From contig CANKVU010000009.1 in NCBI GenBank assembly GCA_947487205.1, positions 1-64,000 of the forward strand: a DNA stretch of 64,000 nucleotides. The letters run 5' to 3'. The notes beneath the pieces were generated by a model. The model saw only the letters and a program-made list of their open reading frames with translations, was not told the DNA's origin and did not search any database. The stretch is from an uncultured Paracoccaceae bacterium (GTDB lineage: Bacteria; Pseudomonadota; Alphaproteobacteria; Rhodobacterales; Rhodobacteraceae). This document shows, piece after piece, positions 20,065 to 28,719 of the stretch; the first letter of the stretch is position 1; the number at the start of each line of letters is the position of its first letter. Position numbers and translations under genes: made by a program.

Positions 20065-20189
20065 ATGCCCGTCCGTTGCCCGCGCGGCCCGTCTGCCGCG
20101 GGCCTTCGGGACATCGGCTTGTACCGTGCCCCATTCCCCGTCAACCTGCGCCAAACCGCGCCCGAAGAAAACTGTCCAAGGAGGATCCG

Positions 20190-21176
20190 ATGCCGGCCGA
20201 TCGCCTGAGTGTTGTCGTCACGCGACGCCTGCCCGCCGCTGTCGAGGCGCGGCTGGGCGAGCTGTTCGACGCCGAGCTGCGCGACAGCGACGCGCCGATG
20301 TCGCGCGACGAACTGATCGATGCGGTCGGGCGGGCGGATGTCCTCGTGCCGAGCATCACCGACCGGATCGACGCGCAGCTGCTCGCCCGGGCCGGCGAGC
20401 GGTTGAAGCTGATCGCCCAGTTCGGGGCCGGCGTCGACAATATCGACGTGGCCACGGCGCGGCAGCGGGGCATCCTGGTCTCGAACACCTCCGGGGTCAC
20501 GGTGGACGACACCGCCGACATGAGCATGGCCCTGATCCTGGCGGTGACCCGCCGCCTGCCCGAGGGGCTGGCGACGATGCAGGCCGGCGACTGGGCCGGC
20601 TGGTCCCCGACCGCGTTCCTGGGCGGCCGCATCGCCGGGCGGCGGATCGGCATCCTGGGGATGGGGCGGATCGGCCAGGCGGTGGCGCGGCGGGCGCGGG
20701 CCTTCGGGATGGAGGTCCATTACCACAACCGCCGCCCGGTCCGGCCGCAGGTCGCCGAGGCGCTCGGCGCCACCTACCACGACAGCCTGGACCACATGAT
20801 CACCAGGATGGACGTGATCAGCGTGAACTGCCCGCACACGCCCTCCACCTTCCACCTCCTCAACGCCCGCCGCATCGCGCTGATGAAGGCCAGCGCGGTG
20901 GTGGTGAACACCTCCCGCGGGGAGGTCATCGACGAGAACGCCCTCGCCCGCGCCCTCGAACAGGGGCGGATCGCCGGGGCCGGGCTCGACGTGTTCGAAC
21001 ACGGGACCGAGATCCATCCGAAGCTGCGCGCGCTGCCGAACGTCGTCCTTCTGCCCCACATGGGATCGGCGACCGTCGAGGGGCGGCAAGAGATGGGCGA
21101 GAAGGTGATCATCAACATCAAGACCTTCGCCGACGGCCATCGCCCGCCGGACCAGGTGGTGCCGGCCGACCTGTGA
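20190..21176 (+). CDS. D-2-hydroxyacid dehydrogenase (glyoxylate/hydroxypyruvate reductase type)
   Basis: A 328-residue NAD(P)-dependent D-isomer-specific 2-hydroxyacid dehydrogenase. The nucleotide-binding motif GRRIGILGMGRIGQAVARR lies in the middle. The catalytic triad is visible as Arg in NTSRGEVIDE, Glu in the helix after GLDVFEHG, and His in LLPHMGSAT. The pattern is closest to glyoxylate reductase / D-glycerate dehydrogenase. Substrate choice cannot be fixed from sequence. An excellent AAGGAGG site precedes the ATG at 20190. Glyoxylate is a product of the ethylmalonyl-CoA pathway, and mcd lies two genes upstream, so a link is plausible. Confidence 0.9.
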   Translation: MPADRLSVVVTRRLPAAVEARLGELFDAELRDSDAPMSRDELIDAVGRADVLVPSITDRIDAQLLARAGERLKLIAQFGAGVDNIDVATARQRGILVSNTSGVTVDDTADMSMALILAVTRRLPEGLATMQAGDWAGWSPTAFLGGRIAGRRIGILGMGRIGQAVARRARAFGMEVHYHNRRPVRPQVAEALGATYHDSLDHMITRMDVISVNCPHTPSTFHLLNARRIALMKASAVVVNTSRGEVIDENALARALEQGRIAGAGLDVFEHGTEIHPKLRALPNVVLLPHMGSATVEGRQEMGEKVIINIKTFADGHRPPDQVVPADL

Positions 21177-21179
21177 CGG

Positions 21180-21884
21180 TCAGGCGCCGGGCCGGTCGAT
21201 ATCCGTGATCGAGCAGAGCACGGCATAGGCCAGCCCGGCGGCGTTCTCGACCCGGCGCAGGCGCACCCGGACATGCTGCGGCACGGACTGGGCGTCGCGG
21301 TCGACATAGGTATAGTCCTGCGGTCGCCCCGCCATGGCGAGATCCAGCCGCTGCCGCTCCCGGTTCTGGCGGTGCCCGCAGCCGATCACCTCCATCACGT
21401 GCTTGCCCAGCATCTTGCCGGGGGTGGTGCGGTTGAAATCGGCGGCCGGCCCGCTGACGGCGAGATAGCGGTTGTCGGCCCCGATCGCGGAAAGCCGCGC
21501 GGAACTGCGGGTGACGAACCGCGCCAGGTCGTCGATGTCGCTCGTCTCCGGCAGGCTGTCGGTCTGCGGCCGCAGCCGGAAGGTCGGCGCGCGCAGCGCC
21601 GGCAGCGTGTCCTTCAGCGCCAGCAACTCGGCCACGCGGTTGAACGCCTCCGAGGCGCCGATGGCGCCGTCCACCCGCCGGCGCGCGAAGAAGTCGAGCA
21701 TCTCGTCCACCTCGTTGCGGCTGGCGGGCCGATGGCGATCGATCCGCGCGAGCAGGTCGTCGGATTTTCGGAACAGGGCCGCGTGCAGGCGTGTCGAGCC
21801 GTCATGTCGGAGCGCCGCCTTCAGCTGCGCCTCGCACATGCGAAACATGGCCGCGAGCTCTGAAAACGGGGTCGTATGCGCCAT
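21180..21884 (-). CDS. PAS-domain protein of unknown function
   Basis: A 234-residue soluble protein. The N-terminal half is helical, with no known motif. The C-terminal half (about 115-230) looks like a PAS domain: RLSAIGADNRYLAVSGPAADF, then GKMLGKHVMEVIG, and a closing strand region RVRLRRVENAAGLAYAVLCSI. There is no kinase, GGDEF or DNA-binding output domain, so it may act by protein-protein contact. The start lies at the edge of an AT-rich intergenic region that presumably holds its promoter. The 3' end almost touches the convergent dehydrogenase gene (three bases apart). Confidence 0.7.
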   Translation of the reverse strand: MAHTTPFSELAAMFRMCEAQLKAALRHDGSTRLHAALFRKSDDLLARIDRHRPASRNEVDEMLDFFARRRVDGAIGASEAFNRVAELLALKDTLPALRAPTFRLRPQTDSLPETSDIDDLARFVTRSSARLSAIGADNRYLAVSGPAADFNRTTPGKMLGKHVMEVIGCGHRQNRERQRLDLAMAGRPQDYTYVDRDAQSVPQHVRVRLRRVENAAGLAYAVLCSITDIDRPGA

Positions 21885-22167
21885 GACTAGAGACCAATCA
21901 AATAAAATTCGTCGAAGCGATGTTTCCCTGCGAAGGGGGTCAATCGCAAGGAAAACGAGGTGCGACCAAAGACTTATAAATTTTTTAGAAACAATCTTAG
22001 CGATAGCGCAGTCGGTTTTTCGACCCGGAAAACATTAGCGGAATTCATTTCCCTATCGCACCGCGACATTTCGGCGGATCGGGATACGGTCCTCCGCCGA
22101 ATTGCGGATCGTTTACCGAATCTGTCGGGATTCGCTCCCTGCGCGATTCCCCCGGGGGCCGTGGCCC
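21885..22167. other. AT-rich intergenic region with three clustered GANTC sites
   Basis: This 283-base gap between the PAS gene and panB is much richer in A and T than its surroundings, especially 21890-22060 with TTATAAATTTTTTAG. I see no convincing gene in it. It should contain the promoter of the PAS gene. Three GANTC sites, the target of the CcrM methylase, occur within 32 bases at 22118, 22129 and 22145, close to the panB 3' end. A short GGGCC/GGCCC inverted repeat lies next to the panB stop. Confidence 0.5.
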
Positions 22168-22983
22168 TCATTCCTGCCGATAGACGTGATCCTCGCCGGG
22201 AAAGTTCCGCGCCCGGACCTCATCGGCATAGGTGGAGACCGCGCGCTCGATCTCCTCCCCCAGGCGGCCATAGACCTTGACGAACCGGGGCGGACGCTCG
22301 CCCAGGCCCAGCATGTCCTCCAGGACCAGGATCTGCCCGTCGCAATCCGGCGAGGCGCCGATCCCGATCGTCGGGATCTCCACCGCCTCGGTGATCCGCC
22401 GGGCCAGCGGCTCGACCACCCCCTCGACGACCACCGCGAAGGCGCCGGCCCCGGCCACCGCGCGGGCATCCTCCACATGCGCGTCCCAGGTGTCGCTGTC
22501 GCGCCCCTGGGTCTTGAAGCCGCCCATCACGTGGCTCGATTGCGGGGTCAGGCCGATATGCGCCATGACCGGCACGCCCCGCTCGGTCAGGAAGCGGATC
22601 GTCTCGGCCATGCGCGCGCCCCCTTCGAGCTTCACCGCGCCGCACTGGGTCTCCTTCATGATCCGCGCGGCGTTGCGGAACGCGATGCCGGGGCTCTCCT
22701 CGTAGCTGCCGAAGGGCATGTCGACGACGATCAGCGCGCGCCGCGTCCCCCGCACCACCGCCCGGCCGTGCATGATCATCAGCTCCATCGAGACGCCGAG
22801 CGTCGTCTCCATGCCGTGCATGACCATGCCCAGACTGTCCCCCACCAGGATGAAGTCGGCATGGCGGTCCACGATGGCCGCGGTATGGGCGTGATAGGAA
22901 GTGAGCGAAACGATCGGCGCGCCGCCCTTGCGCCCCGCGATCTGCGGAACGGTGACGCGGCGGACGGGTTTCTCGGTGCTCAT
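22168..22983 (-). CDS. panB: 3-methyl-2-oxobutanoate hydroxymethyltransferase
   Basis: The 271-residue PanB, which makes ketopantoate from 2-oxoisovalerate and methylenetetrahydrofolate, the first step to pantothenate. The family blocks are present: [30 protein letters not shown] with the Mg-binding Asp, the GAVKLEGG segment, [10 protein letters not shown], and [20 protein letters not shown]. The start ATG overlaps the panC stop as ATGA, so panC and panB are translationally coupled. Confidence 0.98.
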   Translation of the reverse strand: MSTEKPVRRVTVPQIAGRKGGAPIVSLTSYHAHTAAIVDRHADFILVGDSLGMVMHGMETTLGVSMELMIMHGRAVVRGTRRALIVVDMPFGSYEESPGIAFRNAARIMKETQCGAVKLEGGARMAETIRFLTERGVPVMAHIGLTPQSSHVMGGFKTQGRDSDTWDAHVEDARAVAGAGAFAVVVEGVVEPLARRITEAVEIPTIGIGASPDCDGQILVLEDMLGLGERPPRFVKVYGRLGEEIERAVSTYADEVRARNFPGEDHVYRQE

Positions 22984-23837
22984 GCGGCCTCCTTGGGGAT
23001 CGCGACCATGTTGTCGATGAGTAGCACGTCGCCGAAACGCACGGCCAGCAGCATCACGACCGCGCGGTCCGGCGTGCCGCGCAGGGGCTGCAGCGTCGCG
23101 GCATCGCGCAGATCGACCGATTGCACCTGGGCGTCCCGGGCCTCCTCCAGGCGGCGCCGGACGCGCTCGCCGGCCGCCGTGACCCCCTCCCCCGCCTCGA
23201 TCGCGGCGCGCCCGACCTCCAGCGCGGCGTGAAGGACGGGCGCGGCCCGCCGGTGATCCTCGCTCAGGCGGACATTGCGGGACGACATGGCCAGGCCGTC
23301 CGCCTCGCGCACGATCTCCACCCCTTCGACCCGCACCGGCATGTCGAGATCGCGCGCCACGCGCCGGATGACGCGAAGCTGCTGGTAATCCTTCTCCCCG
23401 AAGAAGGCGGCATCCGGCCCCACGATGTTGAACAGCTTGGTCACGATGGTCGCCACGCCCGCGAAATGGCCAGGCCGAAGGCGCCCGATCAGGATGCGCG
23501 ACAGCCGCGCGGGCTCCACCACCGTCTCGGCGTCCTCGGGATAGATCTCCGCCGCGTCGGGCAGGAAGACCGCGTCGACGCCGGCGTCGCGCAGCATGGC
23601 GAGGTCCCGGTCGGTGTCGCGCGGATAGGCCTCGTAATCCTCGCCCGGCCCGAACTGCGTCGGGTTGACGAAGATCGACACCACCACCCGGTCGCATTCC
23701 GCCCGCGCCCGCTCCACCAGCGCCATGTGGCCGCCATGCAGGAACCCCATCGTCGGCACCAGCCCGATCGTGGCGCCGTCGCGCGCCAGCCCGGCCCGGG
23801 TGGCGCGCATGTCCGACTTCGTGCGGTGGATGTCCAT
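22980..23837 (-). CDS. panC: Pantothenate synthetase
   Basis: The 285-residue PanC, which joins pantoate and beta-alanine with ATP to give pantothenate. The nucleotidyl-transferase signature is seen in [16 protein letters not shown] (HIGH-like HGGH). [21 protein letters not shown], then [10 protein letters not shown] and [12 protein letters not shown] (KMSKS-like) follow. A GTG directly precedes the ATG. I chose the ATG at 23837 because GGAGG then lies at the best spacing. It is first in the panC-panB pair and is divergent from rpsD. Confidence 0.97.
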   Translation of the reverse strand: MDIHRTKSDMRATRAGLARDGATIGLVPTMGFLHGGHMALVERARAECDRVVVSIFVNPTQFGPGEDYEAYPRDTDRDLAMLRDAGVDAVFLPDAAEIYPEDAETVVEPARLSRILIGRLRPGHFAGVATIVTKLFNIVGPDAAFFGEKDYQQLRVIRRVARDLDMPVRVEGVEIVREADGLAMSSRNVRLSEDHRRAAPVLHAALEVGRAAIEAGEGVTAAGERVRRRLEEARDAQVQSVDLRDAATLQPLRGTPDRAVVMLLAVRFGDVLLIDNMVAIPKEAA

Positions 23838-23910
23838 CACCGATCCTCCATCCTTGCCGGCCTCCTCCTAACCCTCCCGGGCGATGCCGCCAAGCAAGCG
23901 ACGCGGCCGG

Positions 23911-23940
23911 TTGACAGCGTCTCGGCGATCGCTGTAAGGC
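23911..23940 (+). promoter_or_regulatory. Probable rpsD promoter
   Basis: A perfect -35 hexamer TTGACA at 23911-23916 is followed, 17-18 bases on, by GTAAGG/TAAGGC as a poor -10. This would start transcription near 23947 and leave a leader of about 100 bases before rpsD. It is the clearest sigma70-type -35 element upstream of any gene here. Confidence 0.5.
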
Positions 23941-23962
23941 GCCCGTCATTGGTGTTGGTGGC

Positions 23963-24008
23963 CCCCGCAAGGGGATGCCTGTCGGCTGCGGGGACAGAGC
24001 CCCGCGGC
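23963..24008 (+). ncRNA. Structured 5' leader of rpsD (two hairpins)
   Basis: Two stable hairpins lie between the putative promoter and rpsD. The first is CCCC-GCAA-GGGG (23963-23974), with a GNRA tetraloop. The second has a nine-pair stem, 23985-23993 with 24000-24008, including one G-T wobble, closing an ACAGAG loop. Ribosomal protein S4 represses its own mRNA in other bacteria, so this could be an S4-binding leader. That is inference. Confidence 0.45.
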
Positions 24009-24048
24009 AAAGGACAACGCCCTTCCACATCGCGAAGGAGATCAGACG

Positions 24049-24669
24049 GTGACCAAACGCACCTCTGCCAAGTACAAGATCGACCGCCGCATGGGCGAGA
24101 ACATCTGGGGCCGCCCGAAATCCCCGGTGAACCGCCGCGAATACGGCCCCGGCGAGCACGGCCAGCGCCGCAAGGGCAAGATGTCCGATTTCGGCCTGCA
24201 GCTGCGCGCCAAGCAGAAGCTGAAGGGCTATTACGGCGACATGACCGAGCGCCAGTTCCGCCGCATCTACGCCGAGGCCGAGCGGCGCCGCGGCGATACC
24301 GGCGAGATCCTGATCGGCCTGCTGGAGCGGCGCCTCGACGCCGTGGTCTACCGCGCCAAGTTCGTGGCGACCGTCTGGGCGGCGCGGCAATTCGTGAACC
24401 ACGGCCACGTGACGGTGAACGGCAAGCGCGTCAACATTCCGTCCTACCAGGTCAGGGAAGGCGACGTGATCGAGGTGCGGCAGAAATCCAAGCAGCTCGT
24501 CAGCGTGCTGGAGGCCGTGCAGCTGCCCGAGCGCGACGTGCCCGACTATCTCGACGTGGACCATTCCAAGATGACCGCGACCTTCACGCGGACGCCGGCC
24601 CTGGGCGACGTGCCCTACCCGGTCCAGATGGAACCGAACCTGGTCATCGAGTTCTACGCCCAGAACTGA
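24049..24669 (+). CDS. rpsD: 30S ribosomal protein S4
   Basis: The 206-residue S4, a primary 16S rRNA-binding protein and often a translational repressor. It starts with GTG at 24049 behind GAAGGAG. The N-terminus [20 protein letters not shown] and the block [22 protein letters not shown] are typical for alphaproteobacteria. The S4 RNA-binding domain follows, with [14 protein letters not shown], then [24 protein letters not shown]. It stands alone, away from the alpha operon, as is usual in this group, and is followed by a clear terminator. Confidence 0.99.
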   Translation: MTKRTSAKYKIDRRMGENIWGRPKSPVNRREYGPGEHGQRRKGKMSDFGLQLRAKQKLKGYYGDMTERQFRRIYAEAERRRGDTGEILIGLLERRLDAVVYRAKFVATVWAARQFVNHGHVTVNGKRVNIPSYQVREGDVIEVRQKSKQLVSVLEAVQLPERDVPDYLDVDHSKMTATFTRTPALGDVPYPVQMEPNLVIEFYAQN

Positions 24670-24692
24670 TCCGGCGACGGAACCCGCGATCC

Positions 24693-24721
24693 ACGCCCGG
24701 CCCCTGCGGCCGGGCGTTTTC
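24693..24721 (+). terminator. Rho-independent terminator after rpsD
   Basis: A perfect nine-pair stem (24694-24702 with 24708-24716, CGCCCGGCC) with a CCTGC loop is followed at once by TTTT. It is the most classical intrinsic terminator in the window and separates rpsD from the LexA-box gene. Confidence 0.85.
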
Positions 24722-24744
24722 GTTGCGGCCCCGGCCATCCCGTA

Positions 24745-24773
24745 TTGAGAACAAAATAGGAACTCTGTACCCT
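24745..24773 (+). promoter_or_regulatory. LexA (SOS) box within a promoter upstream of the imuA-like gene
   Basis: GAAC at 24749-24752 and GAAC at 24760-24763, seven bases apart, form GAAC-N7-GAAC. Read on the other strand this is GTTC-N7-GTTC, the LexA operator of alphaproteobacteria such as Rhodobacter. It lies between a plausible -35 (TTGAGA, 24745-24750) and -10 (TACCCT, 24768-24773), so bound LexA would block RNA polymerase. The gene's ATG is 18 bases after the box. Confidence 0.8.
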
Positions 24774-24780
24774 GGGGCGC

Positions 24781-25398
24781 ATGACGCCCCTTGCCGCCCA
24801 GCTTCGGCCGCCGCACCGGTCGCGGACCGCCCGCCCCCTCCTTCCGGTGATCCCGGGGATGGAGATCGCCCCCGGCCGGACGCACGAGATCTGCGGTGGC
24901 GCCCGGCGGCATCTCGCCCTCCGGGTCGCCACGGCGGCGGCCGGTCCCGTGGTCTGGATCGCGCCCGAGCGGACGGCCGTCCGGCCCTGCCCGGCGGGCA
25001 TGGTGCCCTGGCTCGATCCGGGCCGGCTGCTGCACGTGTCCCCGCAGAGGACGCGCGACCTGCTCTGGGCGGCCGAGCAGGTGCTGCGGTCCGGCGCGGT
25101 GCCGCTCGTCGTCGCCGACCTGGAGGCGCCGCCGGGACTGACCGCCGTGCGGCGCCTGCACCTGGCCGCCGAAGCCGGCGGGGCGCAGGCCCGCCGCCCG
25201 CCCATCGCCCTGATCCTCACCCCCGAGGGGGCCGCCCCCGGGATCGAGACGCGCTGGTCCGCCCGCCCGGCCGCGCGGTCCGGCGCCCCCGGCTGGCGCG
25301 TGGCCCTGCTCCGGGCCCGCGACCGCCCCCCGGCGGAATGGTGGAGCGACCTGGCGCTGCCCCACGCGCGGCTGGAACTCGCCGGTGGCTCGGTCTAA
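24781..25398 (+). CDS. ImuA-like SOS-inducible protein
   Basis: A 205-residue protein resembling the alphaproteobacterial ImuA/SulA-related proteins that act with ImuB and DnaE2 in mutagenic translesion synthesis. Points of resemblance are [18 protein letters not shown] early on, GPVVWIAP, a proline-framed [21 protein letters not shown] and [14 protein letters not shown]. The region matching a RecA-like Walker A is not a consensus P-loop. The ATG at 24781 lies about where transcription would begin, so translation may be leaderless. Another in-frame Met is at 24859. A LexA box sits upstream. No imuB or dnaE2 is in the window. metG follows 38 bases later. The family assignment is moderately sure and SOS control is well supported. 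Confidence 0.65.
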   Translation: MTPLAAQLRPPHRSRTARPLLPVIPGMEIAPGRTHEICGGARRHLALRVATAAAGPVVWIAPERTAVRPCPAGMVPWLDPGRLLHVSPQRTRDLLWAAEQVLRSGAVPLVVADLEAPPGLTAVRRLHLAAEAGGAQARRPPIALILTPEGAAPGIETRWSARPAARSGAPGWRVALLRARDRPPAEWWSDLALPHARLELAGGSV

Positions 25399-25436
25399 GA
25401 GGCCGCGACACGGACAAGAGGAAAGGGCCCAGTCAC

Positions 25437-27155
25437 ATGGACCGCGTGCTGATCACCTCGGCGATCCCCTATATCAACGGGGTCAAGCATCTGGGGAACC
25501 TGGTGGGCAGCCAGTTGCCGGCCGACCTCTATGCCCGCTACCGGCGCGGGCGCGGCGACGAGGTGCTGTTCCTCTGCGCCACCGACGAGCACGGCACCCC
25601 GGCCGAACTGGCCGCCGCCAAGGCCGGCAAGCCCGTCGCGGAATACTGCGCCGAGATGTGGCAGGTGCAGAAGGACCTCTCCGACGGGTTCCGCCTGTCC
25701 TTCGACCGGTTCGGCCGGTCCTCCTCGCCCCAGAACCGGGCCCTGACCCAGCATTTCGCCGGCCGCCTGGACGCGGCCGGACTGATCGAGGAACGGTCCG
25801 AGACGCAGATCTACTCCGCCGTCGACGGCCGCTTCCTGCCCGACCGCTACATCGAGGGCACCTGCCCGAATTGCGGCTACGACAAGGCCCGGGGCGACCA
25901 GTGCGAGAATTGCACCAAGCCGCTCGACCCCACCGACCTGATCGACCCGCGCTCCGCGATCTCGGGCTCCACCGAGCTGGAGCCGCGCGAGACCAAGCAC
26001 CTCTACCTGCGCCAATCCGCCATGGCCGACCGGCTGCGCGACTGGATCACCACGCGCGCCGACTGGCCCGCGCTCACCACCTCCATCGCGCTCAAATGGC
26101 TCGACGAGGGGCTGCGCGACCGCGGCATCACCCGCGATCTCGACTGGGGCGTGCCGGTGAAGAAGGGCGACGCGGACTGGCCCGGCATGGAGGGCAAGGT
26201 CTTCTACGTGTGGTTCGACGCGCCGATCGAATACATCGCCTGCGCCCGGGAATGGGCCGACGCCACGGGCCGGAGCGAGGCCGACTGGCAGCGCTGGTGG
26301 CGCACCGAGCACGGCGCGGACGACGTGCGCTACGTCCAGTTCATGGGCAAGGACAACGTGCCCTTCCACACCCTGTCCTTCCCCGTCACGATCATGGGCG
26401 CCAATTCCACCGGCGAGGATTGGAAGCTCGTCGACTACATCAAGTCGTTCAACTACCTGAACTACCAGGGCGGGCAATTCTCCACCAGCCAGGGCCGCGG
26501 CGTCTTCATGGACCAGGCGCTGGAAATCCTGCCGGCCGATTACTGGCGCTGGTACCTGCTGAGGAACGCCCCCGAGGGCAGCGACGCGGAGTTCACGTGG
26601 GAGACGTTCCAGGCCGCCTCCAACCGCGACCTGGCCGACGTTCTGGGCAATTTCGTCAGCCGCGTGACCAAGTTCTGCCGCTCGAAATTCGGCGAGGAGG
26701 TGCCCGCGGGCGGCGCCTACGGCCCCGCCGAGGCGGCCGTGACGGCCGATCTGGAGCGCCGCGTGCGCGCCTTCGAGGCGCACATGGACGCGATCGAGAT
26801 CCGCAAGGCCGCGGCCGAGCTGCGCGCGATCTGGGCGGTGGGCAACGAATACCTGCAATCCGCCGCGCCCTGGGCCGCCTTCAAGGAGGACCCCGACCGG
26901 GCGGCCGCGATCATCCGCCTGTCGCTGAACCTGGTCCGGCTCTACGGTATCCTGTCGGCCCCGTTCGTCCCCGACGCGGCGGCGGCGATGCGCGACGCGC
27001 TCGGCACCGACGCCGACTGGCCCGGCGACATCGCCGCGGCGCTGGAGCGCCTGCCCGCCGGCCACCCCTTCGCCGTGCCCGACAACCTCTTCGCCAAGAT
27101 CACCGATGCGGAGCGCGAGGAATGGGCCGCCCGGTTCGCCGGCACCCGGGCCTGA
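25437..27155 (+). CDS. metG: Methionyl-tRNA synthetase
   Basis: The 572-residue class I MetRS. The HIGH-type motif is KHLGN in the N-terminal [18 protein letters not shown] zinc-knuckle insert carries CPNC and CENC. FVYV-like [15 protein letters not shown] and [10 protein letters not shown] follow. The KMSKS-equivalent is FSTSQGRGV, the variant form of this MetRS subtype. A helical anticodon-binding domain follows, with no C-terminal tRNA-binding appendix. The ATG at 25437 is placed by the conserved start [15 protein letters not shown]. The 38-base gap after the SOS-controlled gene makes read-through possible. Confidence 0.97.
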   Translation: MDRVLITSAIPYINGVKHLGNLVGSQLPADLYARYRRGRGDEVLFLCATDEHGTPAELAAAKAGKPVAEYCAEMWQVQKDLSDGFRLSFDRFGRSSSPQNRALTQHFAGRLDAAGLIEERSETQIYSAVDGRFLPDRYIEGTCPNCGYDKARGDQCENCTKPLDPTDLIDPRSAISGSTELEPRETKHLYLRQSAMADRLRDWITTRADWPALTTSIALKWLDEGLRDRGITRDLDWGVPVKKGDADWPGMEGKVFYVWFDAPIEYIACAREWADATGRSEADWQRWWRTEHGADDVRYVQFMGKDNVPFHTLSFPVTIMGANSTGEDWKLVDYIKSFNYLNYQGGQFSTSQGRGVFMDQALEILPADYWRWYLLRNAPEGSDAEFTWETFQAASNRDLADVLGNFVSRVTKFCRSKFGEEVPAGGAYGPAEAAVTADLERRVRAFEAHMDAIEIRKAAAELRAIWAVGNEYLQSAAPWAAFKEDPDRAAAIIRLSLNLVRLYGILSAPFVPDAAAAMRDALGTDADWPGDIAAALERLPAGHPFAVPDNLFAKITDAEREEWAARFAGTRA

Positions 27156-27181
27156 CGGCGCAAGCGGGGCCTTGAAACGAC

Positions 27182-27241
27182 GAGGGCCCGCCGCGGCGGA
27201 CCCTCGGGTCACCCGGCCGCGCTCCCTACAGGGCGCGGCCG
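27182..27241. terminator. Two hairpins between convergent metG and pntB
   Basis: An eleven-pair stem with one mismatch (27182-27192 with 27195-27205) is followed by a nine-pair perfect stem (27214-27222 with 27233-27241). Both fill the 99-base gap between metG and the converging pntB. They could serve as a bidirectional terminator, although no T tract follows either stem. Confidence 0.5.
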
Positions 27242-27254
27242 TCCGGCGTCCGGC

Positions 27255-28706
27255 CTAAAGCTTCTGCAGCAGCGCGTTGACCGATTCCTTGGCGTCGCCG
27301 TAATACATCCGCGTGTTCTCCCTGAAGAAGAGCGGGTTCTCGATCCCGGAATAGCCGGTGCCCTGGCCGCGCTTGGAGACGATCACGTGCCGCGCCTCCC
27401 AGACATGGAGGACGGGCATCCCGGCGATGGGCGAGTTCGGGTCTTCCTGGGCAGACGGGTTCACGATGTCGTTCGCCCCGATGATGATCACCACGTCCGT
27501 CTCGGAGAAGTCGTCGTTGATCTCCTCCAGTTCCAGGACGAGGTCGTAGGGCACTTTCGCCTCGGCCAGGAGCACGTTCATGTGCCCCGGCATCCGGCCC
27601 GCGACCGGATGGATGGCGAAGCGCACGGTCTTGCCCTTGGAGCGCAGCTTCTGCGTCAATTCGCTGACCGCCTGCTGGGCCTGCGCGACCGCCATGCCGT
27701 AGCCCGGCGCGATGACGACGCTGTCGGCCTCCTCCAGCAGCTCGGTCACCTCGTCGGCCTGGATCGGGGATTGCTCGCCCTCGATCTCCTGGCCGCCCGA
27801 TTGCTGCTGTCCGCCGAAGCCGCCCAGGATCACGCTGACGAAGGAGCGGTTCATCCCCTTGCACATGATGTAGCTCAGGATCGCGCCCGACGAGCCGACG
27901 AGCGCCCCGGTGACGATCAGCAGGTCGTTCGACAGCGTGAAGCCGATCGCGGCCGCGGCCCAGCCGGAATAGGAGTTCAGCATCGACACCACCACGGGCA
28001 TGTCGGCCCCGCCGATCCCGTTGATCAGGTGATAGCCGATGAAGCCCGCGACCAGCGCCATGAGCAGGATCGTCCAGATCCCCGCGCCGCCGAAATAGAG
28101 GATGCCCAGCACGATGCAGAGCGCCGCCGCGGCCGCGTTCAACAGGTGCCCGCCCGGCAGTTGCGACGGCTTGCCGTCCATCTTGCCCGACAGCTTGCCG
28201 AAGGCGACGATGGAGCCGGTGAACGTGACCGCGCCGATGAAGATGCCGAGGAAGCTCTCCACCCGCAGGATGGTGATCTCGGCGGCGTTCTTGTGCCAGA
28301 GCGTCTCCCCGAACCCGGTCAGGTCCGCCTCGGCGAGGCTCGTCCCCGCCTCCTTCATCGCCAGCACCGATCCCAGCATCAGCTCGGCGTTCAGGCCGAT
28401 CAGCACCGCCGCGAGGCCCACGAACGAGTGCAGCGCCGCGACGAGCTGCGGCATCTCGGTCATCTGGACCTGCCCGGCGATGTAGATGCCGAGCCCCGCC
28501 CCGATGGCGATCGCCACGAGCAGGACGAGGATGTTCTGCACCCCCGGCCCGAAGACGGTCGCCGCGACGGCGAGGGCCATGCCCGCGATCCCGTACCAGA
28601 TCGAGCGCTTGGCCGTTTCCTGGTCCTTCAGCCCGCCGAGGCTGAGGATGAACAATATGGCCGCGATGATATAGGCGGCCGCCTGGAGGCCTTCTTCGAA
28701 GAACAT
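27255..28706 (-). CDS. pntB: NAD(P) transhydrogenase subunit beta
   Basis: The 483-residue beta subunit of the proton-translocating transhydrogenase, which uses the proton gradient to drive NADPH formation from NADH. The N-terminal half is membrane domain II, with about eight to nine helices. The C-terminal half is the NADP-binding domain III, with [61 protein letters not shown] and the ending [20 protein letters not shown]. It lies 13 bases downstream of pntA in one operon. Confidence 0.98.
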   Translation of the reverse strand: MFFEEGLQAAAYIIAAILFILSLGGLKDQETAKRSIWYGIAGMALAVAATVFGPGVQNILVLLVAIAIGAGLGIYIAGQVQMTEMPQLVAALHSFVGLAAVLIGLNAELMLGSVLAMKEAGTSLAEADLTGFGETLWHKNAAEITILRVESFLGIFIGAVTFTGSIVAFGKLSGKMDGKPSQLPGGHLLNAAAAALCIVLGILYFGGAGIWTILLMALVAGFIGYHLINGIGGADMPVVVSMLNSYSGWAAAAIGFTLSNDLLIVTGALVGSSGAILSYIMCKGMNRSFVSVILGGFGGQQQSGGQEIEGEQSPIQADEVTELLEEADSVVIAPGYGMAVAQAQQAVSELTQKLRSKGKTVRFAIHPVAGRMPGHMNVLLAEAKVPYDLVLELEEINDDFSETDVVIIIGANDIVNPSAQEDPNSPIAGMPVLHVWEARHVIVSKRGQGTGYSGIENPLFFRENTRMYYGDAKESVNALLQKL

Positions 28707-28719
28707 CTCTGTGCCTCCC

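Noticed and set aside
21960-22060. Replication origin, suggested by the AT-rich tract
   Set aside because: I see no DnaA-box cluster, no dnaA, hemE, repABC or parAB genes, and no paired CtrA sites nearby.
22168-25365. A very long open frame on the minus strand continuing upstream of panB
   Set aside because: Only the panB part (22168-22983) has recognisable domains. The rest runs antisense or out of frame to panC, rpsD and the imuA-like gene and reflects the scarcity of stop codons in GC-rich DNA.
23121-25436. Plus-strand open frame leading into metG without a stop
   Set aside because: It is antisense to panC and out of frame with rpsD and the imuA-like gene. It has no motifs, and MetRS clearly starts at 25437.
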